A stretch of 64,000 nt of DNA from Sciurus carolinensis (Eukaryota > Chordata > Mammalia > Rodentia > Sciuridae), in contig NC_062227.1 in assembly GCF_902686445.1 (NCBI RefSeq), positions 20,597,678-20,661,677 of the forward strand, read 5' to 3'. Every line of letters begins with the position of its first letter. Position 1 is the first letter of the stretch. Below, one piece after another: positions 36,998 to 48,850 of the stretch. A program made the translations under genes and the position numbers. Under the pieces are notes generated by a model, which was not told the origin of the DNA, ran no database searches, and worked only from the letters and a program-made list of their open reading frames with translations.

Positions 36998-37230
36998 GAG
37001 AGGCAGGTGTGGTGGCACACACCTGTAATCCCAGCAGCTCCAGAGGCTGAGGCAGGAGTGTCGAAGGAACACAAGTTCAAAGCCAGTCTCAGAAACTTAG
37101 CAGAGCCCTAAGTAACTTAGCAAGACCCTTTATCAAAATAAAACATGAAAGGACTGAGGATGTAGCTCAGTGGCTAAGTGCCCCTGGGTTCAATCTGTGC
37201 TATGAAAAAATAAAAATAAAAGCAAAGAGA
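36998..37230 (+). repeat. B1-dID composite SINE
   Basis: The left half is a 7SL-like B1 (aggcaggtgtggtggcacac, then tgtaatcccagcagctccag). The right half is ID-like (atgtagctcagtggctaag; cctgggttcaatctgtgc), followed by an A-rich tail. The near-identical words agcacagagag and agcaaagagag at the two ends are a likely target-site duplication. Joined B1 and ID halves of this kind are known from squirrels and relatives. Confidence 0.85.
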
Positions 37231-37535
37231 GGGAAACAGAGGAGAGACACAGAGAGAGAGAAAGACAAACCTACCCACATACCCAGGACCTGACACAGTG
37301 ATTTTTAACATTATATTATGCCCTCAAAAGGCACAGTGACCTACTTTCTCCAGCCACATCCTCCTGTCTACAGTTAGCACTCAGTGGCCCATTCAAATTA
37401 TTAATTCATCTAAAGGAGTAGTCCACATATAAGTTTGCAGGTCTCATAATCCATTTCTCAATATTTCTGAATTACCTAACATATGTGCTTTTGGAGGACA
37501 TTCCTAGACCCAGACCATGATAATCAATATTCTGT

Positions 37536-39850
37536 AGTCGACTTTTAAAAATGACTTTCCCACACATTGATTTCCTGCCATTTGCATATAATATGTGTAT
37601 GTTCTTTGTTAGTGCTTCTTAGTTTGTTTTGCATTTACCCTCCTTGGTGAAGGAAGACATAGCTAGACCTATGATTAGAGCTCAGTCTTTTAGTGAGTCT
37701 GGGCTCCTGAAAGGAGCTACATTAGTTTCCTCATTTTCCCCACTCTGTTGGGACAACTGGAAGCAGTTATAGCTGGATATTTTTTCTTTCTCATGTGGAA
37801 GAGTAGTGGGAGCTGGTGTTGAGTGTATCCCTTATTTCTGGTTGAGAGCTAGAGAAGGCTTGAGTCTGGTAGTTTCTTTATCTTGGGTCATTTAGAATCT
37901 GACGAAATTTCAGTAGGTCATGCTTTTGTAAAATAGTTTCTCCTAAGGTTGAAACTTTTCAAGATCAGAATGCTTTAGTTATACTGTGAGAACCTGGGTG
38001 AGATCCTGGAGGTAAAACTCACCAGTGTATGAGGAGTCCTGAATTACTGGATCAACCCTGTCCACACTGAGCTTCCAGCTATTGCTCAATGCTAGTTCAG
38101 GTTTTAGTAAACACTGCTTCCCAAAGAAGTTTCTGCTAGTGGATTTTCACTCCAAGAAGTTATAAATCTCTGTAAGTGCCTTTCTGATTCACCAATTTGA
38201 GAGGATGGGGGTTCTAATTTCTTTGATGAGTCTAAGATTTGTTGATTTTTCAGTTTGTTTAGTTTTTTATATGGTATAGGGACAGAATGATTTGTAAGAT
38301 CCTTACAAGATGGACTGGAAGGAGGTCCCCCTAACCTAATTTGTGCATTGATTATTCCATCTTCTGATATGACCCTGATCCTCTTAGGTGTAGCTGGCAC
38401 ATATGAGGAAATTGTAGTAGACTGCTACGCTGATGATCGCCAGTGAACCACATCTTCCAGAAAATATCCAGATCCTTGTGTGGGTCCTTGTTGCAATAAC
38501 TTCAAGGTTGGCATTATGATTTGCTTTGGCAAATGGGCCTTTATTGAGTGAATGTAAGAGAGGCTAGAAAAGAGTTTACACATTGGGCTCCTTCTGACAC
38601 AATGGAGAATGAATGATCCTCAGGTCTCTACCTTCCGAGACCCCACTCTACTCACCTTTGCAAGACCAAAAATAGGTGGGTAAAGCCATTTTAGACCCTC
38701 TGGGTTCAGCCAGCTCATCAATTGTAGATTCATGGATGGCTCAGGCAAAACTAGGTCCCCAACCAAACCAGAGAACCACAATTCCTAAAATTATGGTGTT
38801 GAAGTATATGCAGTAATAGTCAACTGATACCTCCAACATTGACAATTTGAATTGAACTTAAAATAGTCATGTTTATTATTAAAATATTTATGATTGTTCA
38901 TGTATTTTCATGTTAGATTTTACTCTACTTAAATTCTTTTGAAAAATATGTTGCATTATTTGCATTGTTATTTCTAAATATTAGATTTCAGTGTAAATTA
39001 GGGAGATTATTTTTATCATAAATTAACATTTCTGGTTCAGTGAGTAGAACATCTTCCAACTCTTTTTACCCTGCTCTGGTATTACTAGGGACCTCAGTAT
39101 TGAAAGAACGGATGAATTCAGAGCTCTGTATCCTCCTCTTGGGCACCATGAGGAGCCCATAATAGAAGGAGGAAAAGCCTCATCCCCACCCTGTTGATAG
39201 ATATGCCCCAAATCTGTCTGTTGTTATACCAAGAGCCATCTCTTTCAGTAGTGATGAAATGGTGATAAGAAGTAATAAGAACTTATTGTATATGTTATCC
39301 TAGATGATGAATAATCATTTGCTACATAGAGGTATAGGATACACATATGTGAATTTGCATTACTATGTAATCTTTTGGTACTGATAACATCCAATTCAGA
39401 AAGTCAAAACAGATCTTTCTCAATAGCCCACAGTGTTCACCCTCAGATGTCAGTGTCCTGTGACATATCGCCATGGCTAGAGTTGGTCATCCTAGGTTTT
39501 GAGCTGGGCACTCTGACTTGTTTTGTCCCCTCTCTCTCTCTCTTACTCTATTTTTCATATGGCTTTGTCTTTCTGTTTCTTTCTTTTCCTGCTCCTCAAG
39601 TCTACTGCTCTCACTGCTGAAGGTATGAAAATTCTGACTTCTGATTGAGAGTTTTCACTAGTGAATTCCTGGTATATAACTCTTCCAACAATATATTGTG
39701 TCTGTGGCTCCTGCTCTTATAAGAGTGTCGCTCATTTTACCCCAGCTTAGCTCCAGTCACTCCTTCCCTTTCTCCAGACCTGTCTACAAGTTCTTTAATG
39801 TCTAAACCATGCTGCAAGTTCAAAAGGAAGTAGTATTTTAAGAGGTCTTT
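37536..39850. other. Unassigned intergenic DNA
   Basis: No gene recognised. The minus-strand frame at 38104-38400 (98 codons, KRIRVISEDG near its start, rich in S, P and K) has no family that I can name. It could be a relic of an ERV or a processed copy, but I see no supporting motif. Confidence 0.3.
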
Positions 39851-39854
39851 TGAA

Positions 39855-40275
39855 AATGTGATATATATATATATATATACAATGGACTATACTCAGTCAT
39901 AAAGAAGAATGAAATTATGTCATTTGCTGGTAAATGGATGAAACTGTAGACTATCATGCTAGGTGAAATAAGCCAATCCCAAAAAACCAAAGGCCAAATG
40001 TTCTCTTTGATAACAGAGTTAACACACCATAAGGGGAGGGGAGGGAAGTACTTTGGATTAGACAAAGAGGAATGAAAGGAAATGAGAGGGGATGGGAATG
40101 GTAAAGACAGTAAATGAATCAGACATTACTTTCCTATATTAATTAATGAATACATGACCAGTGTAACTGAACATCATGTACAACCAGAAGAATGGGAAGG
40201 TATACTCCATATATGTATAATATGTTAAAATACATTCTACTGTCATATATAACTAAAAAGAACAAAAATTTTTAA
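39855..40275 (+). mobile_element. L1 3' end, plus strand
   Basis: Begins after an AT repeat with the last ORF2 codons in sense (actcagtcataaagaagaat; tttgctggtaaatggatgaa), then a purine-rich 3' UTR (ggggaggggagggaag) and an A-rich end. It is 5' truncated to about 420 bases. Confidence 0.75.
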
Positions 40276-40479
40276 AATGGTCTCTGAGAGCCCTGAAATC
40301 AATCTCTTCTTATTCTTCTTCCATGATCTTCTGCAAATCCTTTGTCATTCAGGATCATTTGCCTGGTTGAGCTGTCTTTGTATATGTCTGAGTTTTCTCC
40401 TAGATGGTGTATTTTGGTGTATTATAACACATTTTTAAAATGTGTTATAAATTTATATGTAAGTGTAATCAAATGTATA

Positions 40480-40520
40480 CACACACACACATATATATGC
40501 ATATATATACATAAATATAT
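40480..40520. repeat. (CA)n/(TA)n simple repeat
   Basis: acacacacacac followed by tatata units. Confidence 0.85.
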
Positions 40521-40587
40521 TTGTGTTTGGAGGATTGATCCACTTACAGTTGACCTATTGAGATACATCCTCTATTCTTTTTAGTCC

Positions 40588-40725
40588 TTATTTTTTATTT
40601 TGAGAAGTGTCCTACTAAATTGCTGAAGGCCTTGCTACATTGCTGAGGCTGACTTCAAACTTATGATCCCCTAGCCTCAGCCTCCATAGTGACTGGGATT
40701 ACAAGAGTGCTCCACCACCAATAAA
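40588..40725 (-). repeat. B1-like SINE, antisense
   Basis: The plus strand reads cctagcctcagcctccatag and gtgactgggattacaagagt, the antisense of a 7SL-derived SINE. It is preceded by a T-rich tail. I see no ID half here. Confidence 0.75.
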
Positions 40726-40869
40726 CCTGGTTGAGTTCATATATTTTAGCAATTCAGCTCAGTTCTGTACACACCAGAACCATTTCTCACATGGAGCAGC
40801 TGCCTTGTGTGCCTGAATGCAATCATCTTAAATACTATCAAGTGAATATTAAATAATTTTCTCTTGAGC

Positions 40870-41820
40870 TGTTCCAAAGCATACCATAATTGGGGTTTTA
40901 TTGCAAAATGTACATAAAATAAAAGTTATCCTTTTAACCATTTAAAGTATACAATTAAATGGCATTAAATACTTACACAATGTTGTGGATAGTTTTCATT
41001 TCCAGAAATTTTACACTTTGCCAAACAGAGTTCCCATACTATTAAACAAGAATGCCCAATTCCTCCTCTTCTCCAACTGCTGGTGATCTGTACTCCATTT
41101 TCTGTCTCTGTGGAATTGCCTGTTCTAAGGATCTGATATGTGGAGTCATAATTTTTTTCTGGCTTAGCACTTAGAATGTTTTCCCAATTCACCCACATTA
41201 TTGGATTTTTCAGAGCTACATTAATTTTTAAGATTGAATTATACAACTTGGCATGGACATGCAACATGTTGCATAATTATTCTTTTGTTTAGGGAATTTT
41301 GGGTTGTTTACACCACTTGGCTAATGTGAATAAAGGTGCCATAAACATTGGTGTGCCTGCATTGGTTTTAGTCTCTCCTTCCAGTTCTCTTGGGAATATA
41401 CCTGTAAATGGATTTGCCTAATCATGTAATAATTCCACATTCAACATTTGGAGGAACTATTATACTATTTTGTACAGCAGTTGCTTAATTTAAATTCCCA
41501 CCAGAAAAATTTTAGGGTTTAATTTTTTCCATATTCCCTATCAACATTTATTTTCCATTTAGCTTGAAACAGCCATTGTAATGCATGTAAGGTGACACCA
41601 CCCAGTGGATGATTTGCTTTTCCCTCATAACAATGCTGTTTTTCCTATGATTATTGACTATCTGTACACCTTTGGGAAAATGCCTATTGCTGTTGTTCTT
41701 TGTCCATTTTCAAATTGGATTGCTTCCTTGTTGAGTTATAGGAACTCAATAATAATTCTTCATCAAATTTGAATTACAAATATTTTCTTTCATTCTGTAA
41801 ACTGCCTTCTTTCTTTATTT
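40870..41820 (-). mobile_element. Ancient L1M-like 3' end, antisense
   Basis: The plus strand has the classic antisense 3' text of old mammalian L1 (ccttttaaccatttaaagta; ggaattgcctgttctaagga; gggttgtttacaccacttgg; cttgggaatatacctgtaaa). It is highly diverged. Confidence 0.65.
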
Positions 41821-42030
41821 TATTTTTAACTGGTTTATTAGGTACAATTTACTTGTTATAAACTGAACACGCTGAACATATTTAAGTTATTAAATCTTTT
41901 TTTTTGTTTTATTTTACTTCTTAATCACTTCTAAATATATAGTTCTACTATGTTAAGTATATGTTGTGTAATGCATCTCCAGAACTTTTTCATCTTGCAA
42001 AATTAAAACTTATACTCATGAAATACACCC
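41821..42030 (-). mobile_element. Second ancient L1M-like 3' end, antisense
   Basis: Starts tggtttattaggtacaattt and includes catctccagaactttttcat, cttgcaaaattaaaac. It repeats a part of the L1M 3' UTR that lies further left in the neighbouring copy, so it is a separate fragment. Confidence 0.55.
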
Positions 42031-42034
42031 TCCC

Positions 42035-43420
42035 TCAGCTCTTTGCATGTGTTCTGGAGTTAGCTAATGCCTTTTTCAACAACCCTTTGAAACTGAACTT
42101 GCAAGGTCAATTCACACTAAATTGTTGGGAAAGGCAGTGGACATTCCTGGAATAGCCTCTGGGATATCTACACAGTCCTATCATCTATAATGGCATGGTG
42201 GCTTGGAACCTTGATCTGTTCTCATTCTCTACTGATGTTATCTGGTTCCAATATATCAGTGATATTCTGCTAACTGGAGAAGATCAACCACTGTTATAGG
42301 ATGCAGTAGAACAGCTCATTTGCATGCTAAGAAATGGGCTGTCAACCTCAACAAAATCCAATGCCCTGTGAAATTTGTGGGGGTGGGGGTGTCAGGTCAG
42401 GTAAGACCCATTTGATTTCCAGGCATGGCAAGAGATAAAGTGAACACCTTTTCCAACACCCATGCAGTGAAGAATGTAGAGGGGCCTTTAGGTCCCTGGG
42501 TTATTAGCAGACTTTCACTCCTCATCCCACTCAATATCCATGCCCACTCTATGGACTGATGAAGAAGAAAGCCAAATGGAACTAGGGTGTTTCCCAGCAG
42601 AGAGTATTTATAAAAGCATATTTGATAGTCCAGGTATGATCTCTGGGCACTTCTCTACAAGGGCTTTTGATATTATTAGATGTCACCTGTACAGCAGATG
42701 GTTGGAACTTCGCTTTCTGATTAGAACAACAATGTAAAATGTACTTCTAAAATTTTGTCCATAGGTGTGGAAGGGAGCTGAAACTAGTAGATATGGCCTT
42801 TATAACAGGAGTTTTTAGGAGTGTAAAGTTACTTACCACAGGTGGAGCCACTGTCCAAAAGTTTATTGAACATAAGTTGAACTGGTCTACCTACATATGT
42901 AATCCACTATTATTCTCTAAGCTCCATCTGTTTTCTGTACAAGTCATATAGGAATGTTGAATGTGGATACAATGGGAATCATACCCTCTGTGTCCTTCAA
43001 GTCCTTATTGGTGGCACTAATGTTTGCAGTCCCTCCAGAAATGCAACATTGCTTTTGATTTACTATTTTTCTGGGTAGAGACAGGTCTAGCATCTTCCAT
43101 TTCACCTTTCTACCATAATAGCCCCCACTCCATGGATCAGGGAACCAATGTAGAGCTAAGCATGTTTATTTCAATGATGCATTAAAGAGTTGGTAAACTA
43201 ACAACATGTGGAATCAGGGACCTCTGAGCCAACTATGAGATGGACTTGGGCTACAATTCCATTTGACCACCTGACCTCCATCAGACAGTCCTACCTGGTG
43301 GGTATAGCAGTATTTTGTGTTTATTGGAATCAGTGTCAGTTCAAAGGCATATTCCATAGTCTCCCTTAACACCTGATTATTTCCTTGTCCTCAGTGTATA
43401 GTCATCCTGGTAAGAAGTGG
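42035..43420 (+). pseudogene. Endogenous retrovirus pol relic (reverse transcriptase onward)
   Basis: Plus-strand translation, across stops and frame changes, shows reverse-transcriptase landmarks. LANAFF (in the frame ending at 42155) is followed about 20 residues on by QWTF, and then by a degraded catalytic box, YISD, in place of a YxDD motif (about 42259-42270). A KFVG-like segment follows at about 42370. Further right, pieces spaced like a connection/RNase H region appear. The catalytic aspartate pair is damaged and many stops are present, so it is dead. No LTRs or intact gag or env are visible beside it. Class is uncertain (class I or ERVL-like). Confidence 0.6.
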
Positions 43421-45000
43421 TAGGTCTGTTGGAATAAGTCTGGGAGAAAGATCAATAGTTACAAGTTGGCAGTGTAGAGGGTCTTTCCACAAGGGCACCC
43501 ATCCTCCCTTCCATTCAAGGCATTCTGGTTCTATAAACTGACTCCAGTCTAAGAATTGATTGAGGGAGGGGCTGTGACTCTTTTTGTGATTCAAGTTTGA
43601 CTTCTGTTCACTTGATCTGGAACTCTTGTGCTTATGCAGATCTAGTAAGAATTTAGTAGACTTCCCATCTATTTAATTTCTAGGAACTCAGGGATCAAGT
43701 AATCATGGCAATATGTTTCTGCAAGTCAGATTACTGTAATTGCTTCTTGACCCTACTGTCCATGTGGTAATCTTAATCACCTTTCCTTTGATGACTGGGG
43801 GTTGCCCTTTGGCCCCTACCATCCCAGGATCAACTTTTTTCCTACTAAATGCTTTAAAGTTTTTTTTTAATTTAGTGCCAGTATTTCCCATTTAATTTCT
43901 GACCTGCAGTAAAATTGATCAGTGAAATTTATAGGGCCCTGGGACTCTAAAAATTCATTTCTCAAAATCATTGTGGAAGATGTATTCTCTGGACATTGTT
44001 CTAGAATAGGTGAGCAGATACTAGAGATAAGGCCACTCTAATTCCCATCTTTCTAACTTTTGGATCCTTTCCTCTATGTAATGCCAAGGTATTTCTAGCA
44101 ATAATTGGATTTATGTCACCTTTTGGTCCACATCTCAGTCAGCAAACCAAATAATTGCATCCTGTTCTAGTAGTGAGCTAAAATGCTAAAAGCAGAATCT
44201 CTACTTAGCGGACCTCACATTAGTACATTTGGACTGATCCAACTTTATGTTTCTTCCACCATTGTCTCATAAGTCCACTGCCATACACATAGTCTCATTT
44301 TTATGTCTCTATAAAATAAAAAAAATCGTACAGCCTTTGCAGTGTGTACTTCCTCAAGGATCCACTTGGTACCACTCTTCTAAAGCCTTCTGGGACTTGA
44401 GTATGATTATAGGTCTAGAAATAAAGAATGGTGAGTCCTGAGGAGCATAAGTAGTATCTTTCATGAAAACTATCCCAGAGGAGGCCACTGGAGTTTCTTT
44501 GGGCAAAACTGGGTTAACTCAGATGGGGGTAAGCAGCTGCTTCTAATGGCAAGGAATGGGAATTCAGGGGTTCCATGTCTCAAACATCATCAAGATCTTG
44601 CCAACAGCCCTCATTTCAATTTGCAGGCCTCCCACCCCCACCAAATCAATGCCTTAACAGCAGACACTCTGAAATGTTGGGAATTTAATGTGCATTGTAA
44701 ACCACCCACTCGCAGGATGTGATTTTGTGTTTGTTTTATAGCAATCTCAGCTCTGTGGTTACAGGGGATGAGAGTTTCTTTCAGAGCAGATATAGAAACT
44801 TTCTGGTTATTTGTGTGATAGTTGAACTGAGAATTCAAGTCCCTGAGTTCATCCTTTCCTTTCCCTACTTTGACTATAACAATTAGAAGCACTAGCCAAC
44901 ATTATAGGTGTTACTAGTTTGAGGAAAATGCTCCAAGGTATCAAGCACATGGCCACCCAGGACCTTCCATCTTATGATTAGGAACATTCAGTGGGGATAC
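43421..45000. other. Unassigned, possibly more ERV-derived sequence
   Basis: Text of repeat-like character without clear frames. A minus-strand frame starting at 43891 opens with a MGN-type start as in some Gag matrix proteins, but nothing else supports that. The 93-codon frame at 44611-44892 (minus) is unrecognised. Confidence 0.25.
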
Positions 45001-45009
45001 TTTGCATAC

Positions 45010-45640
45010 CCCTATTGGTACATCATGCCATGGCCTCTCAGTGTTTTCTTCTGGCACTGTGTGCTTGTTACTGATACTAGTTTGGAAAATGGCTTTTTGC
45101 AAGAAATATGCCATCCCTCTCTCTTTATTGGGGAGAATGCATTGTAGAAATTTTCAGCCTCTCTGATACACTCTTTCCTTTCTCTGGAAGGAGCCTGGGA
45201 ATACTTGTTCTGCACTGTGTCTGCTTCCCTGACCTGGGCAGGAGGCACATCCACCAGCATGAGAGGGCTTCCCTCCTTCAAACCTTTCTTTCTCATGCCT
45301 GACCTGGGCCTTACACAGCCTTCTCTCTTATCAGTTGAATCAAAGTTTTTCCTTTTTCTCATTCATGGGTCCATGAGTTTGTGGATCCTGCAGGTTGAGA
45401 CCATATAGCCCCTGAGAAATTGACATGCTTCTGTTGAATATGCTTAGGGGGCAGAACAGAATCCTGAGAAGCCAGGATGTCTGTGACTAGAAGCAACTCA
45501 GGGCAATAGTTCTGAAGGAATATGTCAGGGGCCAGATCTTGAGACTGGTTCTCTGGCACAGCTTATGCTCTCAGACAGGAGTCTCCTGGGCCCTGGGAAA
45601 TAGAAATTCCAGAGGGGTAATCTGAACCATTGTAAAGCAG
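45010..45640 (-). pseudogene. Second SPATA31-family fragment
   Basis: This block matches the C-terminal part of the SPATA31 relic at about 28.95-29.52 kb, in the same orientation. Shared plus-strand words include gctaggatgtctgcag versus gccaggatgtctgtga, tcctgcagg, and ttggccctgg versus tgggccctgg. Minus-strand frames 45359-45559 (LLVTDILASQDSVLPPKH) and 45012-45362 (KGLKEGSPL; AQVREADTVQ) carry family-like text. Only about 0.6 kb of one exon is present, with no exon 1 and with frame breaks. It is clearly diverged from the first copy. Confidence 0.7.
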
Positions 45641-48600
45641 AGACTATATAGTTCCTGGCTTCCCACCCTCAAGGCATATATAGGATTACACTTCCATACC
45701 TTCCAGTTTGGTAGGGCCATGTGATTAGTTCTGGAAGATAAGTTGTAGGTGGAATTGATGGGTAATTCTAAGCCTGAATTGCTAGGAAACAATCAACCAA
45801 TACTCTTTCCCTTCTGCATTGTGACACAGAGTTCACAACAAGTCATCAATGTGAGACAAAAATCGAGCTTAAAGTTAACTAGAATCTAAACAGAAGATTG
45901 ACTTGACTTGACACAAGCAAATTAAACCTGGAACCAAGGCCCATCCTGACTGCTCAGGCTAGAAACAAGACTCACAGTCATACTTTAGAGAGCTACATCA
46001 TCAACAAAAAGTGACATGGAACACCTTCAGCAGGGGATAATTACCTGTTCCCTGGGAACATGGCCTTACCAAAAAGACACCAATGAAGAAATCCAACAGG
46101 ACTCAGGGGTGGATGCCAACTAATTTTCAGAGTTAAGAACAGACAAACTGCCTTAGCACACAGCAAGAGTCAATGACCAACATGAAGAGCTGACACATAC
46201 CAGGACATTTCCTCCCCTCATATAATTCCATTCAATACCATATTGCAAAGAAGCAGGAACAGCACTAAGAAATCTGAACATTTCTGAAAGAAGCTCACTC
46301 ATCTGAAAGAAGATACTGGGTCCATTAGAGAACTGATTCTTGGGGTAACTCTGTAATTTGGCATAGTTGGTAGACAAAAATTACACATAACATTGCCATT
46401 CTGAAGGTTGCTGGCAATGCTAAAAACTGGACTTGTTTATTCTGTTTGTCTCATTTGGTAACTTGAACTGTATACAGGGACTTAGAGCCTGAAACTGGAG
46501 AAGGACCATGAGAAAATCACAACAAAGGAATATTTCTTTTCCATGTGGCAATTTCAGGGTAGCATCTGTCCAAGTTATGTTATATTGGAACATCTCTTTC
46601 CACATGCTACCATTGTGCATTACACACAAGCTTTGACTAAATAAAGTTCCATGGCTATTAAGACAGTGCTCTGTGCATTAACATGTGGACATACTTTGCA
46701 TGGATACTATTATCTTTGGTCATCCACAGCACTCAATATCATAGTGTATCTGCAGGGTCACTTGGTAAAAAAAAAATCAGAAAAAAAGTGGTGCTTTAAA
46801 AATAGAACTTCTCTTTGCCCTCATGTGACTTAAAGCTTTTTGAAAAGAACAAATAAATAGAATTATGTATTTTGCATTTAGAGACAAAAATATCCCTGTA
46901 CTTCATGCACCTTCATTAAAATCTGGTTTACAAGCCCCTTTATTATGATTTGAATTAATCTATTATCTGAAACATAGGCTGAAACATCAGGATCCTACCT
47001 TTGAATTAAAAAAAATTGTTTTATAAAAAGTATGAGGAAAAATTTACTTTCAAAAATTTTTCCTCAAACATTTTGATATAATGATATAATGTTCTGACTT
47101 ATATCAGGAGTTGACATACTTTTAGATATATTGATTTAATATTTTAAGATTTTTAAAATATCTATTTGAATTAGAAAATAGTAAATTTTATATTATATAT
47201 TACTTGGAAAATTGCAGAGTTCAAATAAAGTCTCATGTTGAAAGTATCTTAAGGCCAAATCTAAACATTTTCCCCAATATAATAATTTTTATTTATTTAT
47301 CTTCCTGAAGAATGTAAAATACTTTATACTAGTAACTCTATGGAATTGAGAAATAAGTAGCTTAATGCTAAAAAATAGTTTCTAAAATGCTCATCTATGA
47401 ATTTTATTGGAAGTATTAGGTTAAATTTTTTTTCCCTGACTCCACCTACAGATGAGTACAGTCCATGTTCTGAGGAAACAAACTCAATGACTCAGAACCA
47501 GAAAGGCTGACACTTACAAGAAAAAAAGGAATGATTCAATCAGTTTCTTTTGTTTCCATATACTTTATGTTGTATAATAAATGACACTGCATTCTAAATG
47601 CTACTTTTGATAGCACTGCAATCAAAGCAGTTGAAAATTTACACTCTCTCTGATGGGGTCTCCCTAGGAGGTAGGCACTTTGAGGTTTACAGCCCAGGAT
47701 TTCAGCATCTGAGTTATGAAGAGAGCAGTCCCTGTCTGGAAATGAGTATGCAAGCAATTTGGTGGAGCAGAAAAGAAAAAAACTTCAATGTGATTCTTCT
47801 AGTCAATTTCAAATACCTCTGCCAGGACATTGCTCTCTTCACCAAGTCTATGCCAACAGTCCCCACTATTACAGGATGGGAAGGTGGCATTGAGTTTGCA
47901 AGGTAGAAACATCTGGAATGCTATGAGCTACTTTGATCCAGGGTCCCTAGAGCAACAATAATTTCAGAACAAGAGACTCCCTGCACAAGCAAAATGTGGA
48001 ATTAAAGGCTCACATGGCTTATGGAGACAAGTTTTCTGGGTGTTTGTTTTTGCCTTTTTTTTTTTTTTTTTGCACCTTTTTTTCTGGATAAATATGGAAC
48101 ACAACATTTCTTAAGGAGATTTTTAAAAAATTTCTAACAGGTATGCTTTATTTTTGTTATTATGAAAGTGTGTTAAATTTTATCAAATTTGTTTCCTTCA
48201 CTGATTAACATAATCTTAGAATTAGAAAAAATGATGATTAGTACCATAGCATGTCCTTATTTAGAATGCACAGATTTTTAGCAATCTGCTTTTGTATGGT
48301 AAATGCTAAGTATTTTAATTGTAGGAAATATCATTTGAAAAACTGAGCACTCAAATCCAATTTTCTAGAACTTTAAATTTATATCTAATGGCATCAATTT
48401 TCTCAAGCAGTTATAGGTTTTACTTCTTAAAATTTATCAGTTTTGAAAAATTTTAATTCAGGTATCTAGAGAAGCTAACCTTTCAGCAATTTATGTCTCT
48501 GTACAAAAAGTTAATGTATCAGGGTCATTGTGTTATATGTATATCTGAAACACAACCTCAGCAGCTTCAGACTTCAAATAGTGTTACACAGCTGGGGCCT

Positions 48601-48850
48601 TCCAGGAAACTGAGCTAGCATGAAGACTCCCTCTTCAAACGTCAATTCTTGCAAGAGATTTCAGAGTAACAGAAATGAGTTTATTTAAAGGAATGGGAAA
48701 GGGGGTCATTCTCAAGAGATAAAGGGACAGTGTGCCTGTCCTGCATTCCAGTTTTATTGGGGATCTCAGAGAAGTTTCCAGAGAATCTTGCTTAGGTCTA
48801 CCTCTTGACTTGACAACTCTAGGTCACCTTGGCCCATGCTGGTTCTCATT
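45641..48850. other. Unassigned intergenic DNA
   Basis: AT-rich, with no gene found. About 45650-45830 resembles a common mammalian repeat (ggccatgtgattagttctgg) whose family I cannot name. A T16 run lies at about 48056-48071. The 102-codon plus-strand frame at 47598-47906 has no recognised motif. Confidence 0.3.

Larger units (their letters stand above)
36335..37535 (-). mobile_element. MaLR-type LTR, antisense, with two nested insertions
   Basis: The left end (aatcagcattttgtttc) continues after the solo LTR as tgtgaatgaaatacctgaca, then runs to gggcatggcagaggaaagct. After the SINE it resumes and ends near gaggacattcctagaccca. Removing the two insertions restores one LTR related to the copies at 1387 and 21401. 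Confidence 0.65.

Noticed and set aside
38104..38400. 98-codon minus-strand frame as a conserved protein
   Set aside because: No family motif, no splice or promoter context, and I cannot name a homologue; left as unassigned.
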